Shown: positions 33,393 to 45,271 of the stretch, one piece after another | Layout of the letters: each line of letters opens with the position of its first letter | How positions within the stretch are numbered: position 1 is the first letter of the stretch | NCBI GenBank assembly: GCA_002914805.1 | Contig: JXTB01000121.1 | Coordinates: forward strand, 866,592-930,591 | Length of the DNA: 64,000 bases | Reading direction: 5' to 3' | From: Parasponia andersonii | Lineage: Eukaryota > Streptophyta > Magnoliopsida > Rosales > Cannabaceae | The notes under the pieces: model-generated | What the model saw: the letters and a program-made list of their open reading frames with translations, nothing else | Database searches by the model: none | Told to the model about the DNA's origin: nothing | Made by a program: the position numbers and the translations under genes

Positions 33393-34406
33393 TTACTTCT
33401 TTCCAGTTACATTAGACACCAAATCTTTCAAGAATCTCACTGACTTGGTCACCGGCGAGTTCATGGCCATCAAGTTATACAAAACGTTCTCGACTTCACC
33501 AATAGAGGGTCGAGCCTTAAACGAGGAAACCACCTTGAATACACCATCTTCTTCTTCAACAAGCACAGACCACCTCTCACCGCTCACAACTCCATCTCTA
33601 ACACACTTGAAGACCACTCCTTTTCTCTTGCTCAAAAGCCCTTTGACCTCCAAACCCATGAAAGAATAAACCACCTCAAATGACCCCACAAAGCTACTCA
33701 ACTCCCCAAACTCACTCTCCTCCTCAAAAGCCCATCTGGGATTAAAGATCACCACTGGCCTCGGGTAAAACTCCTCTGCAACGCTCTTCACAGACCCCAA
33801 GTTTGCTCCCTCCGGCGCCATAAACACCACCACGTCAGCAGAGCTCAAAGCTCCTGTGACACAAGAAAAGTCAATGTGGTCAACTGGGCAAGGGTAATTC
33901 TCAAACTCTGTCAGGGCAGCTTCCTTGTACGCTTCATTAGGCCAAATGATTAAGATGTTAACTGGGGACCCTTTTCTTCTGATGGGTAGTTCTCCAAATA
34001 CCTCGAAAGCTAACCGGGAAAGAGATTCCGGGGAATCATCGATGACCGGAATCTCGACCCGGAATCTGGGCTGCCTAATTCTCTTGTGCTTGTTGGTGAG
34101 TTTGGTGTTGTTGACGGGCTTTTCTAGAGTGGTGGAGAGGCATGTCTTGGCTTGGAGAATTGCTGATTCTTTTGAGGTGGGTGGGTTGGAAGAAGAAGAT
34201 AAGGAGCTCCTGATCCGGACCCGGGCCCATGGTTGGGAGGTTCTATGGTTGTGAATCAGAGTTGATGTAAAGGAGAGATGGTAGCGACGAGCATGAAATG
34301 GAGACGGAGAAGAGAAAGGTGTTTTAGTAAGTGGAATTGCGATATGTGAGTTTGGAGTCTGAGTTGTGTGAATGTGAATTTTTAGAAGACTGGAGTTGGA
34401 GGCCAT
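33393..34406 (-). CDS. Chloroplast-targeted DUF1995 domain protein
   Basis: A single-exon, 337-residue frame with an ATG at 34404-34406. The first 60 or so residues are rich in Ser, Thr and Pro with basic residues and few acids, as in a plastid transit peptide. The rest is a DUF1995 domain: RFRVEIPVIDDSPESLSRLA, NILIIWPNEAYKEAA, VVFMAPEGANLGSVKSVAEE, PVVIFNPRWAFEEE, then VVYSFMGLEVKG and a C-terminal RPSIGEVENVLYNL segment. DUF1995 occurs in LPA3, which helps photosystem II assembly, and at the end of chloroplast adenylate kinase 5. This protein has neither partner domain, so the exact role is unknown. Confidence 0.85.
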   Translation of the reverse strand: MASNSSLLKIHIHTTQTPNSHIAIPLTKTPFSSPSPFHARRYHLSFTSTLIHNHRTSQPWARVRIRSSLSSSSNPPTSKESAILQAKTCLSTTLEKPVNNTKLTNKHKRIRQPRFRVEIPVIDDSPESLSRLAFEVFGELPIRRKGSPVNILIIWPNEAYKEAALTEFENYPCPVDHIDFSCVTGALSSADVVVFMAPEGANLGSVKSVAEEFYPRPVVIFNPRWAFEEESEFGELSSFVGSFEVVYSFMGLEVKGLLSKRKGVVFKCVRDGVVSGERWSVLVEEEDGVFKVVSSFKARPSIGEVENVLYNLMAMNSPVTKSVRFLKDLVSNVTGKK

Positions 34407-35473
34407 TTGAGTTTGTTAATGGTGGATTGATGGATAATCAATATAGAACATCATACCAAAAAGCAAATAACAGATAAGATTTTCATGGCACCTCTTTTAC
34501 CAATATTGTCTTTTTGAACCTTTTTTTTTTTTTTTAAGTTTTTTTTTTTTTTTTTTTTTTAAGTTTCCATCAAAAAAGGTAAAACCAAATTACTAAATCC
34601 ATACTTTCTCCTTTATTGGCTAGTCAAAATCTATTTAAGATATGTCTCTGTAACTACTAAATACCATAACAGACCATATTGATTTTGTAGCTTATTAGAT
34701 ATTAACCTTATATATCTGTCATCTCCTTCCAAACAAAATTTATTTGTCCACGTCGCTTCTTCTGAGAAGGACGCTTCATTTTGAGGTTCACCAGTCGATA
34801 CCAGTGCATTAACATAAGAGAAAACTACATTATTAACCCTGGATTTTCAATTTTTACAACCAAAAACCCCGCAATATAAAGCCCATACAATTGATTCCTC
34901 ACTTTCCAACCATTATTTCAGCAAATGGTGAAAGAGATTAGTCTTAAAAGAATGAAGCGGATTGCTAATCTTAACTGGATCTGGATATAAGAATCAAAAT
35001 AAGAACAAAATATCCATACTGTTAATCTGATAATCTGGTCCTTACCAAGTACCAAACCATAAAATCTAAATCCATTGCTACATTGATTGGCATTGCAATT
35101 TGCATTTAGCCTAAAAGCTCACCTACCTCTACAAATTGTCAAAGCACACAGCTGTGGGATTGCAAGGTGCAATCTCATTCGCTGAGTAAGGAGCAAAACT
35201 TCACAATTGCAATGCCTATACAAATTCACTCACCAAACACCCTATGAAAGCTTTGAAGTTGAAACACAAGTTAACAGATAAGCTTACTGCCATTTACATG
35301 AAAATACCAGCACCAATGCATAAATAAGTACCCAGGTCACAAGATAGAGTCAAGTTACCACCAAATTCAGTTAGAACTTAAAAGACTACATTTAGAACTT
35401 TTAAAAAGTCACGAACAATGAGAAGACTGACAATTCGTTTTGGGTTAGACCCACATCACCCAACGCCACCGAC
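34407..35473. other. Spacer with poly-T tracts; 3' UTR of the bHLH gene
   Basis: Two long T runs (about 34521-34560) end in AAGTTT and look like a slipped, possibly retroposon-derived tract. The part next to 35474 is likely bHLH 3' UTR. No gene is seen. Confidence 0.4.
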
Positions 35474-36245
35474 TTAGGCAACTGGTGGGCGGAGAACATG
35501 ATCCTGTGAGGTATCCACAGCAGCGGGTGGCATGAACTGCCACATAGCAACGCCGGGGTAACCAATGAAGGGAACCAACTTGTTGCCAGGAGCTTGACCT
35601 TGGGCGGCAAATGCAGCAGGGATTGCAGGAGGCGGAGGCAAGAATCCAGGTTGGGCGTTCATGCCCTTCAACTGCTGCTCCAACTTTTCTTTCTCTGCCT
35701 TAAGCCTTTGCTTCTCATCACGAAGCTCATTCTTTTCCACCTATATAGAAGAAAAAAATCAGCACTAAATATTGCATTGTTTCTTGGCCAGATCAGTAAT
35801 TTATGGGATCTTTTTTTTTTTCAGGAAGCTGTTGAGTAAAAGTTATAATAGGAGAAAACCACATATATCACTGGATGAGTCATTTCATCGTCAAATAAAG
35901 GAAACAAAGAAATGCTTGCCTTCAATTCCCTTATCTTCTCCTGGAGACTCAAATTTGAGTCTTTTAACTTTTGAGCTTCACCACGCAATTGATTCACCAT
36001 TCGGACAGCATCAATCAAAATAGCAGCCTTGTCTGTTTTGGGAGGCCTTCCAGGCTCCAATATAGATCCCAATTCCACAAACCTATTGCCAATCACGTTA
36101 AGCATAAAGCATGTTAATTCATATATGAGGCAAAGAGAAGAATAAAAGAGAAAGAGAAATAACATACTTGTCATTAAGCCTATCCCTACGCTGCTTCTCC
36201 CTACATGCCTTGGTGCTAGATGCATTGCGTGATTCAGATCTAACC
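35474..36245 (-). CDS. ILR3: bHLH transcription factor, ILR3/bHLH105 type (5' exon missing)
   Basis: Three exons on the minus strand: 36168-36245, 35920-36082 and 35474-35740. They give VRSESRNASSTKACREKQRR, DRLNDKFVELGSILEPGRP, PKTDKAAILIDAVRMVNQL, a leucine-zipper-like helix and the class IVc C-terminus ending DTSQDHVLRPPVA. Class IVc factors act in the nucleus and control iron-deficiency responses and, for ILR3, metal and auxin-conjugate sensitivity. The N-terminal exon, normally about 70-80 residues, is not in the visible sequence and may lie in the N gap from 36878. The last intron uses a GC donor (AAG|GCAAGC at 35918-35920) with a normal AG acceptor; protein conservation across ELK|VEKNELRDEK requires it. 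bHLH104 or bHLH115 orthology is possible. Confidence 0.85.
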
Positions 36246-36877
36246 CTGCACGAAGAAAGTGCAAAAGAGACAACAAGATTTATGGTTCATCTAATAACAA
36301 CGCTACAGCAAAGAATATAATTCTACTTAGCACATTAAAAAAAAATAAGTATATAGTAATTATATTACTACAAACTACACAGTTTCACGTGCAAATTTAC
36401 AAGCAATCACAATAAGAATGCAAAATAAAATGTCTAGTTTAATATAAACTATAAAACATAAACACTAGAAGATTCTATTGCTATCACAGTGGTGACAGTG
36501 GCATGTATTATTCATAACCACACTGGCCACAATTTCCATAAAATAGCACCTGGGTACAAAACCAAAATTTTCTACCAAGAGCACGCTCTTAATGAATGGA
36601 GAGCTTAATTTGGTAATTATTCAAATTTAAACACACACATCTTGGCCACTGTAGAACAAATGAAGCATCCTTTCCATAAAGCAGCTCAAACTTTAGACAG
36701 AAAAGACAGTCAACTAATTAATAAAGAGTGATTACAATCTCAAGCCTTCCGAAGGTCAGATAGAAAAATTTGTTTGAAGTGACCAGGAACCATGTCCTTT
36801 ATCTTAAACAAGCACGCACACACACCCCCAAAACCACCACCCAACCCCTCCAAAACAACAACCAAAAAAAAAAAAAA
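36246..36877. other. Intron or upstream sequence of the bHLH gene
   Basis: AT-rich sequence between the first visible bHLH exon and the N gap. No frame with bHLH IVc N-terminal features is visible, so it is probably intron. Confidence 0.45.
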
Positions 36878-37797
36878 NNNNNNNNNNNNNNNNNNNNNNN
36901 NNNNNNNNNNNNNNNNNNNNNNNNNNNNNNNNNNNNNNNNNNNNNNNNNNNNNNNNNNNNNNNNNNNNNNNNNNNNNNNNNNNNNNNNNNNNNNNNNNNN
37001 NNNNNNNNNNNNNNNNNNNNNNNNNNNNNNNNNNNNNNNNNNNNNNNNNNNNNNNNNNNNNNNNNNNNNNNNNNNNNNNNNNNNNNNNNNNNNNNNNNNN
37101 NNNNNNNNNNNNNNNNNNNNNNNNNNNNNNNNNNNNNNNNNNNNNNNNNNNNNNNNNNNNNNNNNNNNNNNNNNNNNNNNNNNNNNNNNNNNNNNNNNNN
37201 NNNNNNNNNNNNNNNNNNNNNNNNNNNNNNNNNNNNNNNNNNNNNNNNNNNNNNNNNNNNNNNNNNNNNNNNNNNNNNNNNNNNNNNNNNNNNNNNNNNN
37301 NNNNNNNNNNNNNNNNNNNNNNNNNNNNNNNNNNNNNNNNNNNNNNNNNNNNNNNNNNNNNNNNNNNNNNNNNNNNNNNNNNNNNNNNNNNNNNNNNNNN
37401 NNNNNNNNNNNNNNNNNNNNNNNNNNNNNNNNNNNNNNNNNNNNNNNNNNNNNNNNNNNNNNNNNNNNNNNNNNNNNNNNNNNNNNNNNNNNNNNNNNNN
37501 NNNNNNNNNNNNNNNNNNNNNNNNNNNNNNNNNNNNNNNNNNNNNNNNNNNNNNNNNNNNNNNNNNNNNNNNNNNNNNNNNNNNNNNNNNNNNNNNNNNN
37601 NNNNNNNNNNNNNNNNNNNNNNNNNNNNNNNNNNNNNNNNNNNNNNNNNNNNNNNNNNNNNNNNNNNNNNNNNNNNNNNNNNNNNNNNNNNNNNNNNNNN
37701 NNNNNNNNNNNNNNNNNNNNNNNNNNNNNNNNNNNNNNNNNNNNNNNNNNNNNNNNNNNNNNNNNNNNNNNNNNNNNNNNNNNNNNNNNNNNNNNNN
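36878..37797. other. Assembly gap of 920 N
   Basis: An uninterrupted run of N beginning after a 14-base A tract. It may hide the first exon of the bHLH gene. Reading frames that appear to cross it are artefacts. Confidence 0.99.
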
Positions 37798-39423
37798 AAT
37801 GTGCTAATCTCTTAAGTAATTATTCTACTGTTAGGGATAATTACAAAGATATTATAGGTTTCGGCAAGAATTATACGATTCCATATTTGACTCTGTAAAT
37901 AAGAAACTCTCTCCCTTTGAATTAGGGATGAAATTTGTCTTTGAAATAAAAATCAAATGAGATAATTTTGTTATTTTCATCAACCCAAGGAGAAATGATT
38001 TTTCATTTCATGTTAATTAAATTGTGTAATTTAACCAAAATCCAGCTATTATTTATGAATTATTATTTCTATTATTATTATTATTGGGACAAATTTCGAA
38101 GGATATTTTTCTTACATAGCGACATTCTTTTATAGTTTGTTTGAATGATGATGTGGTAGGTAAGTAATACATGACAAATGGTGCATGTTTTCGACTCGTC
38201 TAAATTTTATGATACTTTTGTCCTATGATTCGTAATTTTTTTTTAATATATGGATTTGTCATAGTGTCTAAATGTCTCTAACTTCCATAATGTCTTTAAT
38301 TTTCATTAAAATAAGATAATATAATGAGTGTCTCAATTAGAACCCAACAAAAAAAAAAATATGGTTATTTGAACTTTGTAAAAGGCTGTTTCATTTTCAA
38401 GTGATAGTCCATACAATTGAATAGAAGAAGAATTATGAATTTTGTGCCATACAACATGACCTTGTTTGGAGTTTGGCTTTTTGATTTTTGTTATGGACTG
38501 AAGTCTGAACCTTGTGGATAATGGCAGTACAAGAAAGCTGACATGTCATGAGGTAATTGGTGAAACTCGTTAAAAAAAAATTGATATTTGTTTGTGGCCT
38601 CAATTTTATTGAAAAAACAAATAAACAAAAATAAAATTTTAAAAAAAAAAAACATGAGAAATGGTTTTTGTCGCCGACCAAAATGCACGTGATAAAATTC
38701 CTTTTCCTTTTGACTTTTAAATTTTTATATTTACGCATTGTCTTGGTTTCTACAAAATGATAATGATTTTTATGTCATTTTTTCACTTTTTGAGAGTCTT
38801 TCAGAATCGATAATTTTGCACAAATTTAATTTTAAGCATAAGCTGCTACATTAATCAATTACAAATGATTATCCCATAACCCAAATTATAGTACCTTTTT
38901 TCACGGAAATTTTAAGAAACATGCAAGATTGCACGTAATTACTTTTTCGAACGTTATTAATACTCTTTCTTTTTTCTTTTTTTCTTTTTTTCCCTGAACA
39001 GGTGATAATATTGGCTCAATACCGAAAGCGCAGAAAAAAGTATTTCACTTGATAAATTAAATAACAAATATTAACCGGTCGCTTGACCCAGTTGCTTATC
39101 ATATTTATACAATTTTAATGTAGTTTTCACGTGTTCTCACTTCTCACATGCAGGTGGGGCCCTTTTGTCACGCGGCCGCAACATTATCTCTAATATAGTA
39201 CTAGTTTGCAGCATTCTTTCAAAAAGAAAAAGTAATAGCAGTCCTAAAAAAAATAGGAAAAAGGGCATAAAACTGCATTAAAAAAAAAATAAAACCATTA
39301 AATTGAACATAGTGTAGTATAGTACGTCCAAAGAAAAAAAAAATAGTGTAAAATTTGTCAGACCGGTTGTAGCATGCAATATATAAGGTTACAAACGTTT
39401 ATAATAAATGTTTTGATAAATAA
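37798..39423. other. AT-rich spacer
   Basis: No gene or repeat family recognised. Several A or T runs near 38570-38650 and 39240-39340, and a pyrimidine run at about 38960-38990. Confidence 0.4.
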
Positions 39424-40465
39424 TGTTACCGAAATATTATGCTCCAACTTTGAGTAGAATTTCGGTAGCACTTCAATACAAAGGATTGTTGACCGTCGAG
39501 GGCTGTGTTCCACACAGAGTCCTTAAAACTGATTCGCTCCCTCCACCAGAATGCTTGAGAATCTGCAAGCGTCAGTCTCCCAGGATACAACGACGAAGAG
39601 CAACTGGTGAAGCACCAACACCTCCACTCTACGAACTGGATAGCTTTGAACTCAAAATTCCTAGACACTCGAAAAACTCTAGGTAAAAAAAAAAAAACTG
39701 AGGAACTCAAGAACACTTGAGAGAGAATGGCAAAGAGAAGAAGGCTTCTGTTTCTTTGTTTTGGTGTGTAGAATGAAGAGGGGAAGCTCACCTTTTATAG
39801 TTTCCAAGGAAGGACTTGGTAGCAAAAATTTCCAGTCATTAAACTTTTCGTTTTCCAGATTTCTGTTACAACGTTTCATTCATTAACCTGTGTAATAAAA
39901 TCCAAAACGTTCAGTTCATTCTGGAAGAAAAAAAAATATTAGCCCACAACAAAAGGTTGGACATACTATGGTCCAAGTTTCGGCCCGGCATTCGTGTCCG
40001 CAGGTGCGGGCACACACGAGCCCATGCAAATTCAGGCCCAACCCCAAAGATTTGCACCCCCCCTGCGCGCGCCTGAGAGAGCATCTGTGGTTGTTATTCT
40101 TACCACCATCACAAAACAAGGTTCTATATAAACCACTTGCACCATGCATTTCCCACTAATGTGGGATTATAATATTTTCCTTTCATTTTCCATTTCAATG
40201 GTGCACTTTTGAGCAACAATTTCTCATTCATCCGTGCACCATTTTGAACGTGTGAATATACGAAATCGATCTCCTCGCAGAGGAGAACAAGAATTCACTA
40301 AGATATTTCATCAACAAGATGTGGATCCCACTCAATTTTTAGCTTCAAAATGGTCCATAAAAATGGGTTTTATAACAAATTTAATCTTTAAAATCCACTT
40401 GGGCTTCCAAGCCCAAGCCAAGCCCAAATTGTTTCCTTAACCCATTTACCCATTTTTATCCAACA
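39424..40465 (-). mobile_element. Solo-LTR-like block
   Basis: On the minus strand it starts TGTTGGATAAAAATGGG at 40465 and ends ATTTCGGTAACA at 39424 (1042 bp, TGTT...AACA). A TATA box (TTTATATAGAAC, about 40123-40134) lies inside, and downstream of it is a GC-richer, R/U5-like half. The opposing open frames at 39423-39791 are long because the segment is locally GC-rich, not because of any recognisable protein. No PBS, PPT or 5-bp duplication could be matched, so the boundaries are provisional. Confidence 0.45.
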
Positions 40466-40523
40466 AAACTCATCGCAAAGTTTTTGGCAAACTCTTAATT
40501 AATTTATGCTGCATAGGTTTATA

Positions 40524-40734
40524 GGGTTTTTGACATGTTTGTCCTCTTAATTTGTAGTAGATTGATAATGTTATTCCTAAATTTTTATTTGTTGCAATTA
40601 AATCCTTAAATTTACAAAATAGTAACAATTAATCTCAAATAGTAAATGGCCGTTAAATTTCAAATGAAGTGGTCGTGTGATCTTCACATGGGGCATTTTT
40701 TAAGGGCATAATGAATATTTTGCTCACCCAATTA
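40524..40734 (+). repeat. Left terminal inverted repeat of the MULE-like element
   Basis: It pairs with 42452-42653. Shared landmarks include aaatttacaaaatagta, tagtaaatggc, taaatttcaaa, aagtggtc and taagggcataatg. Similarity may continue weakly inward for about 20 more bases. Confidence 0.8.
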
Positions 40735-41597
40735 ATTAAAAGGAAAATATGAAAAGATTTGGGAATTTTAGTTGTAAAAAGTTTTGAAATTCAAATTTTT
40801 ACTTAATCTAAAATTAGCCAATCCTAACTTTAAATAATTCTATATAAGTCATAATTAGCTCAGACTTATTCATAATCAACTGAAAAAATTTAAACCCAAA
40901 CAAACAAAAACAAAATAATAAAATAATATTAACTAAATTAGTTATATCCGATAGTTGTTTATTTTTGTTTCTTTGTCTTTTAATTATTGAATTCAATCAT
41001 CACTTCGTGGAGTTGTATCGAGGTTATGGCCTTGGATTAAATCATATGACAGAAATTGGAGATTTTTTCTTTTTAAATGAAGCAAGTAGAGTTGAGATCT
41101 AACAATGAGGAAAGTAGGAGCTCAAACTTCAACTGTAGCAAGTCAAAGCTTTGTTGTCAAGTCCAAATCAGCATCAAGAGATTTTGAAGGAGCCATCGAA
41201 GCTGAGCTGTTGGAGCAGTGAGGAAGATGAGACTTCTTCTTGGTGTGAATATGAATTATGAATTCGTGCAAACGACTGGAACTCGAGTATGGACCAAAGG
41301 AGCAATTTGGTATGGTAAAGTAATCTCCTTAACTTAAAAGAATGTTTTAGGTTCAACTTCTCTACGTTCGTTCATCTCATTATTATTGAGCTTTCTCTAT
41401 TAATACACTCTTTTTCTCTCTCTTTTTCTTTCTCTCTCAATAATCAATTTGTTCATACCTCATCTAATCAACATGCAATTCCTTCTTTTCCACTCTGATT
41501 TTATTTTAATTTCACTTTTTTGATAGTTCTTCTAACCTAATTCTCCACTATAAATTGATCCTTGTAAATCTTATTTGTTGGAGTTTTTACCCCCAAA

Positions 41598-41702
41598 ATG
41601 GGGGTTTCAGATTTTACTAGAGTGGCCATGGCAACCGTTGTTGCTGTCATTGTGCAACTATGTTTTATGTTCTTGGGTTCTGATCTTTTGCCTTATAACT
41701 AA
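41598..41702 (+). other. Short open frame (34 residues) inside the MULE-like element
   Basis: ATG to TAA encodes a small hydrophobic peptide beginning MGVSDFTRVAMATVVAVI with one likely membrane helix. It could be the first exon of a captured gene or chance. No family is recognised. Confidence 0.2.
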
Positions 41703-42451
41703 TGTCATTCAAGTATTTCTCTTTTTGTTTCAATTTTTTTTCTCATCATTTTATTATTGAGGTAATTCTATATATATTGTATTGGATAGATTTGGTTTTT
41801 ATTTTTCTTCGTCTTGGTAACTATGATTTCTTTTCTTTTTCTTTTTTTATTAACTTAGAGATTCAATATAATTATTTTTCTATTTTTATTGGGTTGAAGA
41901 TTTATTGTATCGAGGCTTATGTTCTTATTTATAGCTAATGGGTTTGTCGATTGTTGCTCTGATTTGCCAGGGACTAATGGAGAATTGTTAAACAATACAT
42001 TCTCATGTACAAACTAAACATAGTTTTTAACATTATCAGGAATCATCGTCAAGATTATATTGCTTAACCAAATATAATTATTCAAGATATCAGATAATCA
42101 TCTCACCATCTTTAATATTTCAATTAATATGAAAATTTAGATTACCTCGTACCAAACGGTTCCTAATTTGTTCCAATAACAGGTTTCGTAGAGATAGGGC
42201 CTGGTGGTCTTTGGGGTCCGAAGATGTTGTTGCCGACGAGGTTGGAGTGGTGGCAGCTGACGGAGAAGAGTAAAGAGATTAGGGTTTCAGTAATGTGTGG
42301 GAATAGAGAAGACCTCTAAACAAATTGAAATTAAGAAATTTTCGCTTTTAAATTTGGTTTGATTTTTTATTTTAATTTGAATTTTAAGCTTTTTAGTTAC
42401 TGCTTTAATTTATATTTTTTATTTATATTTTCCCTATAATTTATGAAATAC

Positions 42452-42653
42452 AGCAAAATACCCATTATGCCCTTAAAAATTGCCCTACGTGAAGGTCAAC
42501 TGACCACTTCTGTTTGAAATTTAATAGCCATTTACTAATTGAGGTTAATTGCTACTATTTTGTAAATTTTAGGATTTAAATGCCATAAATAAAAGTTCAG
42601 GGATAACATTGCCAATGTACGATAAATTGAGGAGACAGACATGCCAAAAACTC
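42452..42653 (-). repeat. Right terminal inverted repeat of the MULE-like element
   Basis: Reverse-complement partner of 40524-40734. It ends CATGCCAAAAACTC immediately before the 9-bp flank tagtttata. Confidence 0.8.
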
Positions 42654-42662
42654 TAGTTTATA

Positions 42663-43846
42663 TAATTATACAAGCTTCAAATTTATGAGCCAAATAAGTG
42701 AAATCTCATAATTTACAAAGAGTAATAATCCACAAAGGTGAGTTCTACCGTAAAAAGGGAAAAATCTATATAAAATGTCTCATACTATAAAAGTATTTTT
42801 TTATCAAAATTGGGAGACCTTTATCAATTGGTTTATCCTAGAAACATCAACACACAATAATGAACGAGAAAAGAAAAGAGACAAGGCAAAACAAAAAGGA
42901 AAAAAAAAAAAAAGAAAAGAAAAATGTAGATAAACATTGATTCCTTATAATAAAAAAAAAAAACGATCCGTGAACATGGGTTATCGAAGTAAATCCATAT
43001 TCTTTTATTTGGAAAACAAAATTAACCATGATTTTGATGTTTTTGTTTTTTCCCTACCTTCAAAAATGGGACACTTACCACTGATAACGCAAAAATTGAG
43101 TTTTATTGGAAAAATTATTCTTTTTAGAAAATGCAATTCCAAAATCTTTAATCTCTGTACTACTATCTGATCACGGATAAAAAATATCATTTGTATTAAC
43201 AGTTTTTAGAACAATTATCAACACTATAATCATCATCTTTTCTGCTATTGATCTTGTAAACATGATAACCATCATCAAATTAAAAATGAGTATTTCTTCA
43301 AAAAGAGAGAATTATTAATATGTTTGCTTTGACTTTTGTTTTTTCCGTCACATTAATCTATGATATGAAGTTTTTTCTTTTCTTTTCTTTTTTTAAGTTT
43401 TTTCATCTTAGTTTCAGTTTTTTTTTTTTTTTCACTCTCTTAGATAGGTAACATTAAATGGAATAAAGTCTATCATAAACATTCTAATCCTTAATTCTTA
43501 ACCAATAAAATTTGTTTGAATCTACTCCTACAAGTAGGAGGATTTTTCCTCTCCTATACTAGAATTTCCTAATCCGCAAAATCAAAACACATAAAAATAT
43601 AAAATAGAAGCGAAAGATGTTGAGTTGGATAGATTCTAGATTATAAGTACTTGCCCTATAATATGGATCAACCTTCGCAGTAAGGTCAAGTCAGGGTAGA
43701 GAGAAAGAAGTTAGCCCTTTTCCTGAGATTAGGGGATTATAATTTAATTCATAACAAAAGATGCTGATCATAAGCAATTTTACGAGTCTTATTAGTGACC
43801 ATTGAGGCCTTTATTATACAATAAACACAATAAAAGGGTTGCATAT
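42663..43846. other. AT-rich spacer upstream of the CXXS1 3' end
   Basis: No gene seen. Purine-rich 42880-42930 and pyrimidine-rich 43370-43435 tracts are low complexity. Confidence 0.4.
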
Positions 43847-44079
43847 TTACATTTCAACTAGTTTTGTCTGAGAAAAATCATTGATCCTTTTTCTCATCTC
43901 TTCTGGATTAGCTCCCACAAGCTTATCAACTATAGCTCCTTCTTTCATCAACAAGAAGGTGGGCATGGCTTTTATCTCCATTTTCGATGCTACAACCTTG
44001 AAAAGGATTCGCATCAATCTAATTAATATGAAATTTAAGAGAAAATAACGATTGAAATCTATCATTTACTAGAGTCAAT

Positions 44080-44120
<41 letters not shown>

Positions 44121-45271
44121 TTTTTCTTTTCGAATTGACAGATATATCTCAAAAACATATGTGTATAAATATTATTTATGTTTGCATATAAAGCTATGTT
44201 AATACAGAGATACCCCTAAGGACTGGCTACAACAGTTTCTAGCTACAAAGAAAATGATTTTCTCACAAAAGAAGCCACTTGCTTGTTTGATTCCAGCATA
44301 TTTATTGGTCATAGCCAGAACCTAGAATATTATGACAAATTCTGATAAGGTCATAATTATTATTTTTATGGTGTATTATCAATCAATAAATTAATCTTAT
44401 TATTTATTATGGGCTTTGTGGACTACACTCTAGCATTGCATGACACGATGTAGCAAATTAAACAGGTCATGTGACACAGGGTCAGAATAAAAAACAATGG
44501 TTATATGAGTGCAGATTTGGTGCATTTTTTATTCCCTATAACAAAAAATACAATATCTTCTCAGCTCCCTACCCCACTCCCTAAGGCAAAAAGTTCCTAT
44601 ACTGGAAGACAGCATATTTGTTTTACCCAAAAGAATATATCAAGAGACACATATTGTTTGAATAAACTCTAATTTACTGGGAAACATAGCTATGTACCTT
44701 CACTTCATCTACATCCACCAAGAGAAAGAGAATATCTTGGTAGCTCAAGGCCAATTCTTCAAAGAAAGGGTTCATGCTTACCGAAGGCATGCACCAAGAG
44801 GCAGTAAAGTGCACCACAACCTGAAATTGAATAAAAACAATAATTAAAAAAAAATAGTAAATGGATTTATTTTGTAATATGCTCATTTTAAATAATTGAA
44901 GCTTCACTTCCATATCTGGAACCAAATATAGTGCTTAATATATTTGATTCCACAAGTAGTGTGGTACTAAATGAAATTCATCTTCATGTCTATTTTTATT
45001 TTTTATTTTTAAATTAGTAGTCCTTATCATGCTTTTTAATCACACAAGGCATAAATGAGTGGGAGACAAAAATTTAAATGAAGAAAAAAATGATATGTAT
45101 ATAAACCCAAAACAAAAACAAGAAACCTCAGCCAGAGAATCAAAGGAAAAAGAAAATGAAAAAACTCACAGGGCTGTCTTGATTGGTAGCTTGAGTTATA
45201 AGGAAACCCCATGATTCCTCTGAATCCACTTTGATAACCCTAGACTTCTTGAGCTGCTCAGGCCCACCCAT
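43847..45271 (-). CDS. CXXS1: Thioredoxin-like protein CXXS1
   Basis: Three exons on the minus strand, 45170-45271, 44698-44820 and 43847-43996, join with GT-AG introns to 124 residues, close to the size of plant CXXS1. The active site reads WCMPS in VVHFTASWCMPSVSMN: the second cysteine of thioredoxin's WCGPC is Ser, the hallmark of CXXS proteins. These have little disulfide reductase activity but can act in isomerase- or oxidase-type reactions. FLLVDVDEVK, the cis-Pro loop KAMPTFLLMKEG and DKLVGANPEEMRKRI are conserved. It lacks a targeting peptide and is probably cytosolic. Intron 2 contains a (TA)n microsatellite (44093-44119). Confidence 0.95.

Larger units (their letters stand above)
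40524..42653. mobile_element. MULE-like non-autonomous transposon with long terminal inverted repeats
   Basis: The first 211 bases (40524-40734) and last 202 bases (42452-42653) are inverted copies at roughly 80% identity by eye, starting G(G/A)GTTTTTG(A/G)CATGT. The 9-bp flanks aggtttata (40515-40523) and tagtttata (42654-42662) match at 7 of 9 positions, the duplication length of the Mutator superfamily. The 1.7-kb interior contains no transposase. It includes non-repetitive sequence near 41000-41400, 41590-41700 and 42180-42300 that could be captured host DNA. Confidence 0.75.

Noticed and set aside
36770..37898. Two long plus-strand reading frames crossing the N run
   Set aside because: They consist almost wholly of undefined bases; the flanking codons carry no protein signal.
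39423..39791. Opposing frames of 87 and 121 codons
   Set aside because: They overlap on both strands inside an LTR-like, locally GC-richer segment, and neither resembles a protein family or starts in a good context.
44093..44119. Long (TA)n tract as a possible regulatory element
   Set aside because: A simple intronic microsatellite; a similar tract occurs at about 47119-47154.
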